A stretch of DNA of 64,000 bases. It comes from Paenibacillus bouchesdurhonensis. GTDB taxonomy: Bacteria > Bacillota > Bacilli > Paenibacillales > Paenibacillaceae. Under the pieces are notes generated by a model. It made no database searches and was not told where the DNA came from. It worked only from the letters and a program-made list of their open reading frames with translations. A program made the position numbers and the translations under genes. Position 1 is the stretch's first letter. Every line of letters starts with the position of its first letter. Location: NCBI RefSeq assembly GCF_900155685.1, contig NZ_LT732548.1, positions 2,895,887 to 2,959,886 of the forward strand. The letters are read 5' to 3'. Shown here piece after piece: positions 27,301 through 36,500 of the stretch.

Positions 27301-27509
27301 TCTACAGCTATCCAGATCTAGGGAGCCTTTCTTGTTATATTTGCAGCGAAGTGCTGTGCTTGGAAACAGATACGGAAGTGGAAAAGATGCAACAGGAGCC
27401 TAGCGACCAAGCTCCATCAGATTCGGAGGACCGCGACTACTCCCTAGAATATCTAAGGGAACAGTTGGACAAAAAACTTAAACTGTACGATAGCACAATA
27501 TCGTATTAA
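21363..27509 (+). CDS. PKS2: module 2, cis-AT-type module with a dead AT
   Basis: A 2048-residue single-module protein. Order: N-terminal docking helix (1-25), KS (26-450, Cys198), degenerate AT (540-760), DH (about 785-1060, HGFLGQIVLP with His816 and Asp985), MDR-type ER (1315-1635, AGSGGLG at 1458-1464), KR (1645-1850, Tyr1790) and ACP (Ser1957). All reductive domains keep their catalytic residues, so the unit is predicted to be fully saturated. The KS resembles those of cis-AT modular PKSs (PGKMYVKEGGF; NNDGTTSSLTAPNG) rather than the trans-AT KSs around it. ATG 21363 is chosen but the ribosome site is poor: GTG 21360 and TTG 21369 are also in frame, and the AAAGAG at 21355-21360 fits 21369 best. 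Malonyl must come from the trans AT at 8476. Confidence 0.92.
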   Translation: MLLETKDLVKQALVEIKRLKSEKEAPIAIVGMACRFPDGIHTPEQYWEALVNKRDCIASIPQERWNIDDYYSPNHAEPGKMYVKEGGFVHPIDLFDSDLFKLPDREIKYMDPQQRMFLEVAWECLERSGIDPLGLRGSKTAVYLGICTSDYALHSLYSKRPENIDIYSFTGSAHSIASGRLSYMLGLEGPSVSIDTACSSSLVALHEACATLRAGQSEMAIVGGVSLMTSPEHTIQFCKVDALSPTSRCKAFDASADGYVRSEGCGVVLLKRLDQAVKDKNVILSVIRGTAINNDGTTSSLTAPNGLSQQRLFQDALSFAKLQPNEIAYVEAHGTGTPLGDPIEINALGRIYGTDRDDPLWVGSAKTNIGHLEAAAGMAGLIKSVLAIQNRKIPPNLHYNRPNPEIMWDEFKIKVPKQVESWPAGTKRAAISAFGFSGTNAHVIIEEPPVSVTPEAGELIPLMTVSAQSEKALLEKIRNTSLYIAKQSEDSLDAVCFTSAVCRPHLPYRKAFVFTSRAQLLELLEQSSYSASERPSTACKVGFFLPDTLIWDERLVLKLYECSDVFRSAISSCIKELSFSDLEELLHTSQKHITHFVFQYAAILALIDAGIHPDWMTADRRGWIAALAVTQVLTLKECLIWLCEASAMDIPYSLLSGRTISPQIPLVTSDGTRIDETVVNDGIFWNAAHSAEITFSDAWLLQFNDEERDSNIGSRLNCNVRDVNAIFKTLAFFYERGIHIRWKSVFHKSLQPMPLPTTPFIGKRYWVEQPKIAPSSGGFSNESKSFFKHKLPIYGKNTFCYMFRIEGAKHRFVKDHGFLGQIVLPATAFLEMMTTVGQDMYGPYGFDVCNISYEQPLIWRDEDVELHINADRGDNGNLKLSVMSFRSSDHSDIVWIQHATASIVKRASTNMPSAFITPKEVGGLQPVASGQFYKRLAEIGYYFKDLHQGVSELQASNSLARAKIKLPAALASEASSHSFHPALLDACTQVFLAFLPEMSADQDQINITMGTDQYSLYLQPEDELEVVAEIIEQNAHGFKGNMHIYNGHQELVAEVKGYMTKRVDKTALLSSLNKSDQPFYRERWVPKVHESSQELQTGTYLLWADDTIFASKVAEQFRTRGCSVLFVRRGREFRRLPNQGYEIDPSVPEHYLQLERELQEQEDCNFKGSLYMWNLDCAFSPVTRTVWNEAEAACQPLLLIAKHLYSKSTHLGSFSIVTQNTSRIEPGDYWVHPVSASALGFLKVMRLEYPYIRCLGIDLHDLTQASSNQVVTEILEATADHLVAYRNMQRYVPRLIEWPTPMPEEDTDLTVFEQPYALKSQGKGSIEELYYEYAARMSPADDEVELEVLVGGFNFHDIIHALNLMEEHNERFGLDCVGKVSRVGKAVTDLSVGDLVVAFAPGCFGKYIVVPRDFVTVKPKSLNINETATIPSAYLTAYGIMKHLTQASANVQSMLIHAGSGGLGVALIHLARRLGIKVYATASSSKHFLLRQLGVEYIFDSRSLDYAEQILAATDGKGVDAVVNSFTGEHIPKTFSVVHSGGYFVEIGERERLTDEQASQHRSDVIYVSFSLFDTIRHNRRIVREMLEDLNRWFDQGEIRPIPFQVFDKSDIKAAFRYIQKGKHIGKVLVRFAEPQIQAEERRTVVIAGGAGGIGWEIAQHLANTSSDTIVLLGRSAESEALREKLDRLRVQGKQIVYYSTDIGDIDAVLQVIKDIDTCYPPLRGVIHSAGIINDQLIRSEEWDNFKEIIHPKIQGAWNLHYATLEKELEFFMLFSSVTALMGSIGVAGYATGNSFLSGLTAYRLQLGLPCLCLNWGPWQEVGMLTRLNPVAKEIWTKNGFNALSTKEGLRLFEAAKNHNGELSVMPVVWEKWLKQYPKGCIPDTLLSLADYSSNQPSANVSHTVGAAKSVAARNRSASTPEAVYNDISTLLKRVLQRSVTTEELNNHSFQEMGLDSLMSVEFRNLLNESYASEFPISLLYSYPDLGSLSCYICSEVLCLETDTEVEKMQQEPSDQAPSDSEDRDYSLEYLREQLDKKLKLYDSTISY
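22980..23665 (+). other. Degenerate acyltransferase domain in PKS2
   Basis: Between the KS and the post-AT linker lies a recognisable but ruined AT. The first strand reads KVGFFLPD where active ATs have VFxFxGQGSQ. The helix around LYECSDVFRSAI and the VFQYAAILALIDAGIHPDW segment are still alignable. The nucleophile elbow GHSxG has become TADRRG (617-622), placing Asp619 at the serine position. Only about 45 residues separate this point from PQIP at 662-665, against roughly 150 in active ATs, so the subdomain with the catalytic histidine and specificity motif is deleted. The downstream linker (LPTTPFIGKRYW) is intact. Confidence 0.85.
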
Positions 27510-27525
27510 AGGGGTCAATGAAACT

Positions 27526-30500
27526 GTGAAAGTTAATAGCGAAGATTATATTCGTTTGGAACGCGCTTATCATACTATTCTGAGCTTAGAGCAGAAGTTA
27601 GAAACGTCGAAACTGGGAGCATCCGCCGAGCCCGTCGCGGTGATAGGGATGGCGTGCAAATTTCCCGGCATGATCGACAACCCTCTTGATTACTTTAGGA
27701 TGTTGTCTCAAGGCAAGGATGTCGTAGGGGATATTCCCGATGAACGCTGGAATTTTAATGAATACGACAGCGAGCTGAAAAGCAAGATTTATTGCCGAAA
27801 AGGCGGATTTATATCTGAACCTTATCATTTTGATCCGCTGCATTTCAATATTTCTCCGATGGAAGCGGAATTTATGGATCCGCAGCAGCGTTTGTTTCTG
27901 GAAAACTGCTGGGGAGCAATTGAAGATGCCGGTTATACGCCTGAGAGATTAGATAATGTTCGCTGTGGCGTATACGCAGGTGTTGTAAGCAATGATTATT
28001 ATACCTATCTGGATTCTATTCCGCATAAACCCGAGCCATATGAAGTAATAGGCAATTATTCTTCAATGCTATCGGCTAGGATTGCATACTTCTTAAATTT
28101 GAAAGGGCCTGCTATTACGTTGGACACGGCGTGCTCGTCCTCGCTTGTTGCGATTCATACAGCATGCAAAGCAATCCAAAATGGCGATAGCGATATGGCC
28201 TTAGCAGGAGGAGTCACGCTTTATGTGACTCCTCGTCCTTATTTATTAATGTGCGAATCCATGATGCTATCAAAGAGCGGAAGTGGATTTGCCTTCGACG
28301 AACGGGCCGACGGTTTCATCCCTGGCGAGGGCTGCGGGGTCGTCTTGTTAAAAGCATTAAGCAAGGCTGTACGGGATGGAGACCAGATTTATGGTGTCAT
28401 TCGCGGCACCGGCATTAATCAAGACGGCAAATCCAATGGCATTACAGCGCCAAATGCGCTTGCACAAACCGAGCTTCAACTGGATGTATTGAAACGGTTC
28501 GGGTTGAATCCGGAACAAATTACCTACGTAGAGGCACATGGCACGGGAACGGAGCTTGGGGATCCGATTGAGCTGGAGGCGCTGACGAACGCGTTCTCTA
28601 AATTCACAAATAAAAAACAATATTGCGCCATCGGCTCGGTCAAAAACAATATGGGACATTTACAAGCGGCGGCTGGGGTCGCGTCATTAATTAAAGTGTT
28701 GTTGGGAATGAAATATGAATGTATATTCCCGACGATTCATTTCGAAAAGTCAAACCCGCATATTGATTTTCCTAAGACTCCTTTTTATGTAAATACATCA
28801 TTGCAGGAATGGGTGACAGCGGGCGCTCAGCCTAGAATGGCGGCGATTAATTCATTTGGTTTTAGCGGAACTAATGCACATATGATTGTAGAGGAATACA
28901 GGCAGGATGAGAAAGCGGAACCTGCTTCATATTCGGTTCAACCAACCTTGTTTTTGATACCGATTTCAGCGCAGAATGATCAGACGCTACATACATATGT
29001 ACAAGAGCTTCGTGATTTTGTTCATGCATCCGAACAAGATGTTACGGTACACAAAGAGTTGTGCGACCAGATCGTGGAAATGATGGCTACGCATCTTCAT
29101 GTCTCAGTCAATGAAATCGATGTCTTTACAGATTGGGATCTGCTTGGACTTGAGCCTGCAGAACTGCAGCGCCTGTTGCTGGAAATCAATAACAAGCTGG
29201 GCATATCGTTTGCCTTGAATGACCTGGTGAACTTGAAGAACATTTCTATGCTTGTCGAGCAAGCTGTTCAAACCAAGGAGCTCGGCGCTCCTTCAACTTT
29301 TCTTGCCAATGTGGCATACACTTTTCAAACCGGTCGTATTGCGATGAAGACAAGACAATTGTTCATATCTCGATCGACTAAGGAATTGATTAAGCAATGT
29401 GATGCTTTTTTAGGAGGAGAAGCTGTTCATTATCCTACAAGCTTGCCTTCTGAAATTGCAGCCTGCAAACAAGCCTGGGAATCAGGCGAACATTCAGTAC
29501 AATGGCAAGACCTTTACGATAATATGACTTTAATGCCGAAGCGAATTTCAGCGCCGACTTACCCGTTTACTAAGCAGGAATATAGGCTCAAGCCCGAAAC
29601 GCGCATTAATAGCTCTAGCCTCACGAAAATAAACGAGACCATTAGGTTCGAGCATCGGATCACGAACAGCGGTAGGAGCAAGAACGGCCACCAGGTGAAC
29701 CAGGTCGAAATTGTGTCAGGGGCTTATATATTGCATTTAATGCTGCAAACAGCTAATGAGGTATTAGGCGAAGGGATAAATTGTCTAGAGCAGGTTCATT
29801 TCAAAGCTCCCATTTATAACGAAAACGAGAAGATGGTCTGCGTGGAGCTGCGGAGTCGAATAGATAGCCAATCGGCCGAGTGTCTGGTTTTGGATATGGA
29901 CTCGCCGCATCAACAAGCATACAGTATAGCTGAGCTCTACAAGAAGCCGAACGATGAGACCCTGACTGAGGTGCGTCTACCGGATTCCTCAGAAGCGGTT
30001 CAAATGTTTGAGCGCGATACATGGTATTCCTTTGTAGCGGAGCAAGGCTTTACCTACGGTGATCTGTACCGCACTGTAGAGAAGATTGAGGTATTTAAAG
30101 ATGAAGCCGTGGCTACAATTGCTGCATCACCGCAATTTGCGGATAAAGAGGGACATAGCTTTGGATTTGATCCATATCTTATTGATGGAGCAATTCAGCC
30201 GGTTATCGCACTGATAAAGGGTGATTTTTCTGATCAGGCTATGCTTTTGCCTCATAACATTGAATCGCTGCGCCTTTACCGTCCATTGCCTCGCCGATTT
30301 ACTAGTTATATGAAACGCACCAACACAATACAAGAAGCTTTACATTCATGGCGTTGTTATATTGATCTAACAGTATTGGATGCTGAAAACCAGATCATCC
30401 TGCAGTTGAAACAGCTTGTCGTGCGTGTGATCACAAAAACAGAGCAGGCGTTGGTTAGCGGTGGCTTAAAGGAAGGCAGTGAAGTGACTAAATCGGAAAT

Positions 30501-33500
30501 TTGTGTTGCCACTGTAAGGATGGAAACCAAGGAACGCACGAAATCCAAGCAATTGGAGGCTATCCAACAATATTTAATCCAGTCGCTTGCTGATTTGCTC
30601 AAAGTAAGCGCGAGCAGAATTGAGCTGGACAAGTCGTTTCCAAACTATGGCCTTGATTCGTTCCTCTCTTTGAAGTGGATGTCGGTGCTGGAAAGCGAAT
30701 TTGGCAATCTGCCCAAAACGATTCTTTTTGAGCATTTCGATATTGTCAAGTTAAGTCATTTCCTGCAAGACCATTGTCCAGACAAGTTTGCTCCAGTTGA
30801 CGATTCCAGTTTAGAGGATCCCTGCGAGATTGAGTCTCAGTCAGTTATACTGGAAACCGAACAAAATCGACAACAGCAGGCGATGCTGATCAGTGAGCAA
30901 GATTTGCCTATGTATCCGGATGAGAAAAATTACATTGACAATATTATCGCTTGCTATGGGATGGAAGGCTTGGCGATAGCGCGAAAGGATATAGCTCCGC
31001 AAATATTTGTTGGCGCTAATCGTAAGAGCTTCTTCTATGTAGCCGAGAGAAATGGAATTGTCTTGGCCTTTCTGTATCACGGGCAAGAGGCGGGGCTTAG
31101 TGAACTCGCCCATGAACTCACTGAGTATGTTAACCGATCTGGCAAGCAAGTAGTTTTTCTATTGGAACAAAGGCTAGAAGCGATCAAGGATAGACCAATC
31201 GGGGCTGTGGAGATTGGTGTGCTCCAACGCTTGGAACGGCTTCCGCTGGATTTGAAAGGGAAGAAGTACAGGCATTTGCGCTATGCGATATCCAATTTTG
31301 AGAAATCAGGCGATTGCCGAGTCGAAGAATACCAAATGCATAGTGACTTTGAAATAGATCGTCGCATTGTTTCCATCATTGATGCATGGAGCAGCACAAA
31401 GCAAATGGTGAATCCGTATATCAATAAGGTGAGGGAGCAAATTACTACCCGGAGCTTCCCAAGTATGTATCGTTGCTTCCTTACTTATCTTAACCACGAG
31501 CTCGTAAATATTGTGATTATTACACCTGTACCTTCTCGTGGAGGTTATTTAATGGATTTGGAGTTTTATCCAGCTACGATGCCCCTAGGTGGACTGGAGT
31601 ATGCAATCCTCCATATTTATAAGCAGCTTCTTAAGGAAGGGGCTACTTTTTTGAGTCTCGGGGCTACCTTTGGTGTAGCGAGTGCCCCGGAAGCAAATTC
31701 AGATTCGCTTTGGGAAGAAGGCTTGTCTGAACTGTGGGAGCAAGGCATATTTAACGGAAGCGGCAACTATCAATTCAAAAACAAGTTCAGAACAGAGAAC
31801 TGTCCGCTATACTTGCAACGGTTTACGGATACGGCACCGCCTAGTATCCTCGATATAATTATGTTCATCGCTAATCCCGTAGGCGTATCAGAGTCCATCC
31901 AAGCAATCGACGATGAAGTGCTGGCACGATACGATTACAATACTTTATTTGTACCGCATGACAAGGTGGCTTATGATTTGCTTACAGATTCTTGGTCTGA
32001 GCTTCCTTGGACTAGTAACCAGGCAGTGAAGAATCAAACTCAGGTTAAATCATGTACAGAGGCAGAGCTCATTCAGCGCTTGAGGGATTACTTCCCTTTC
32101 CCATATGTTTTGCCGGTTTCTTCCGGCCGCGAAGCAGAGGGGCTGTTGTTTGGCGCACTGCCGAAGACCAAGCCAATGATTGCTCAGAACATAATGTTCC
32201 CTACAACCGTGCATCACCAAGTGGAGAATGGCTTCCACCCTATAGAAATTCCGGTTACACCCATATCTGCATTGGAGGGGGCGGCAGACAGGGCTCATCT
32301 GGATCTTGGTCGTTTGCAAGAATTGCTTCATGCAGGCAATACAGCCTACGTCGCTGTGGAAATTGAGAACAATGCTGCCGGCGGGGCAGCGGTCACCTTG
32401 GAGCATCTAAAGGAAATTCGCAGTCTATGCGACAAAACCCACACTTCCTTAATCCTGGATGCCACTCGAGTGTTGGAAAATGCTCTTATGGCAACAAAGC
32501 AGGGTTTGACGCCGACAAGCGATTGGGCTCCGGCATTAGAAGCTGCACAGCAAATGCTAAAACTGGCTGATTATGTGGTCGCCAGCTTAACGAAAGACTA
32601 TGGAAGCCCAATTGGCGGCATAGTGGCTGTTCGCGATGAGGAAACCTTCGAGAAGATGGCCCAGCGGGCTGCCGCTGAAAATCATAGCCTGACTGAAGCC
32701 GAGAGGATCATGCTGCATCGCGCACTTTCGGATACAAATAAAGTAGTGGATCAGGCAGCGAAGAGAGTGGAGCTTGTTCAAAAATTAGGGATGCAGTTAA
32801 AGTCTATATTGCCTATCGTTTTCCCGATCGGCGGTCATTGCTTGCTGATTGATGTGAAGCAAATAAAAGGTTTGGCGGAGGTGAACTATCCCGCACAAGC
32901 CTTTTTGAATTGGCTGTACTTAACAACAGGAATACGGGGAGGCGTTCATTGCGGCGGTACTGTGCCAAGACAAGCCAATCAACTGGTTCGTTTAGCTATT
33001 CCTGTAGGTATGAGCGAGCAGGAGATTCAGGATATCGCGGATCGGCTGATTAGGGCATGGGTTCAAGAAAAAAACTGGAGGGATCTAGAGGCCATCCATG
33101 AAGATTCGGGTATGTATGGCGTCGCCAAGAACCGTTATCGCTTAAGAGCTTCGGCTCATACGGAGGCCTCCTCCAAGCCGTTTGAAGCACAACGCACAGC
33201 GGAAGGGCCAGCTGCCGACAAAGAGGACGATGCGCATCTAGTCGCCATTATAGGAATGAGCGGACGTTATCCCCAAGCAGACAATTTGGAGCAGTTCTGG
33301 ACGAACCTGGTCAATGGCCAGGATGCGATTAGTGAAATTCAAGGGGATCGCTGGAAACTGGAGCTTTTTTACGATGTGGATAAGAAGAAAGTTGGAGCGA
33401 ATCCATGCAAATGGGGAGGCTTTCTCCAGAATGTCGATCAATTCGATCCGCAATTTTTCCAAATCACTCCGGTTGAAGCAGAGAAGATGGATCCGCAGCA

Positions 33501-36500
33501 GCGGCTGTTTCTCCAGACCGCCTGGCATGCCGTAGAAGATGCGGGTTATGCGCTAAGCGATCTGTTGAAGCAAACAAACCATAATGTCGGTGTCTTTGCC
33601 GGTGCGACTTGGTCGGAATACAGCTATTTAGCTGATGCAGATCAAGGGTTTTATCCGGAGGTGAACCTGGGCTCCATTGCGACACGGGTCGCTTATCACC
33701 TGGGCTTCCAAGGCCCCGTCATGACCGTGGATACACACTGCTCTTCATCGTTGTCGGCCATCTATCTTGCCTATGAATCTATCAAAAATGGCACTTGCAA
33801 AGCGGCTATTGCCGGTGGGGTCAACTTATCCCTGCATCCAAATAAATACCAGTTTGCTAAATACTTTTTGTCTCCGACGGGCAGATGCCACAGTTTTGGG
33901 GCGAACGGGGACGGTTACGTTCCGGGAGAAGGCGTAGGCGCTATCTTGTTAAAGCCGCTTAAGGATGCCGTGGCGGCGAAGGATCACATTTACGGTGTTA
34001 TTCGTTCAGTGCGGATGCGTCACGCGGGCAAGACTGCCGGGGTTCACGTTCCGAACCCGAAGAGCCAGGCTGAGTTAATTCAAGAAACGTTGGAGCAAGC
34101 TCGCATTCATCCAGAGACTTTAAGCTATGTGGAAGCGCATGGAACGGGGACGGATTTGGGGGATCCGATTGAGATTGAAGGACTCACCCAAGCGTTTCGC
34201 CAATTTACAGATAAGAAGCAATATTGCGCCATTGGATCAGTCAAATCAAACATTGGCCATGCGGAGGCGGCGGCCGGTATCTCGCAAATGACGAAAGTGC
34301 TGCTTCAATTCAAGCATAAGAAGCTGGTTCCGTCTTTGCATTCGAAGGCGCTTAATCCGAACATCGACTTTACGAATACGCCCTTCTACGTTCAGCAAGA
34401 GGTTAGCGATTGGCTCTTGCCAAAATTCGATTCGCAGCCTAGACGAGCGGCTATCAGCTCCTTTGGAGCGGGCGGAGTGAACTGCCATTGTATCGTGGAG
34501 GAATATACGTCAAAGGCATTAAGCACATCTGTAGTGAATGAAGTAAATCAACAGCGGGTATTTCCGTTGTCCGCCAAGAGCAAGACTGCTTTAGCGGAAT
34601 ATGTGAAAGCTTTGCTCGGGTATATAAAGCAGGCGGGACAAGATGCTGCTCTAACAGATATCGCTTACACGCTACAGATTGGAAGGGAAGCCTTTAACGA
34701 ACGGATCGTTTTTATCGCCTCAAGCCATGGAGAGCTAGCGGATCTCTGCTCTTGTTATCTGGACGGAGGGAAGAATGCTCAAATGGTTGTTGGTTCACGT
34801 TCAAGTAAGGGACGAACATCAGATGCTCCTGTATTGATTTCAGGGGAGACGATCGAGCGTGCTGCTTCCTTGTGGTGCGAGGGAGGCGCAGTGAATTGGC
34901 AGGAATGCAAGGGATTTGAAGCGGGAAGACGGATTTCGCTGCCAGTGTACCCATTTGCGAAAGAGCGCTATTGGGCTCCTGGCACAACAACTACTGCCGG
35001 GGAAGCTAAAAATATGTTCCTAACCGATGAAGCCATAACAGCTGACCCGGGATCAAGCAACGACAGTGTTGTGTATTACCGTAGAGCCTTGACTCCCTTG
35101 GAGACACCATTGAACCGCAACCAGCAAAAAACAAACACTCTCGTAATTGTCTTTGCAAACGATCCGGATTGGGTTCAACAGCTAAAACGAGAAGGCTATA
35201 CCCCGATCCTAGTCTCGAAGGGAAAACACTTTGAGCGCCATGCGCCGGATCGTTTTATTATCGATCCTTATGTTTTAGCGCATTATGAGGCAGTCTGGAG
35301 TTCGCTTTTTACAGAAGATTCAGGAGCGAACGCCCAAGTGCTTTATTTATGGGGCAATGAAGCTAAGGAGCAAGAATGGGAGCGCTATACCAAGGAGTTG
35401 ATACATCCTCTGCTGCCTCTTTGCACTTCCTTGAATAAGCATGCTTTAAAGAAGCCGATATCTATGGTTTACGGGTATGTATCGGATGACAGTGAAACAA
35501 ATCTGTTTCAGCATGCGTTAGAGGCATTCTTCAAAACCATTCATCTTGAAAACCATCATTTGCGATTTAAATTGGTAGATATAGATGAAAGGACAAGTTT
35601 TGAGAGAAATGTAATAGAAGAACTGCAAGATGATATTGAGAACGTACAAGTCGTCAAATATCGCAAACAGCGGCGGTACACTTCATATTATGAGGAGTTC
35701 CAAGCGGATACAAAGCTTCGAAGTGAAGACGGGGTTCTTCGTACAGCTGGCGTGTATATTGTTACTGGAGGCATTGGTGGAGTCGGATATTTAATTAGTC
35801 AATTTTTAGCTTCTACCAAGCAAGCAAGACTAGTACTGACAGGAAGGACTCCAAACGACGCCAACATCGATAATAAGATTGCGGAGCTAAGACGATTAGG
35901 CGCCTCAGCCATCTACATGCAGACTGACGTATCTCGACGGGAGGAAGTGCAGAGCCTTATACTCGCAGTAAAGCAAGCCTATGGAGAAATTCATGGCATA
36001 CTTCATTGTGCAGGAGTATTGCGCGATGCGTACTTTATACAAAAAACCCCTGAACAATTCGACGAGGTTGCAGCGGTTAAAATACTCGGTACGGTTTATT
36101 TGGATGAATACACTTCGAACGAGCCGCTCGATCTGTTTTGTTTGTTCTCTTCCTTATCATCTGTGTCAGGGAATATAGGGCAATGCGATTATTCGTTTAG
36201 TAATAGCTTTATGGATCAATATGCCGGCTATCGCGAGCGCTTACGTCAACAAAATCAACGTTATGGACAAAGCGTTTCATTGAATTGGCCCCTTTGGGAA
36301 GATGGCGGTATGCGTATTCCTGAGACAAAGAAGGCTCTTCTATATGAGCAGACAGGGCTAAGGGGGTTGTCTACAGAGGCGGGGATTGAGGCTTTTGTAC
36401 AAGCAATTCACTCCGGATACAACCAAGTGCTTGTCACAGTGGGAGATCGGGAGATGATCAAGCACACGCTGCTTGGAGGCATGCAAAAGATGGAGCTTGA

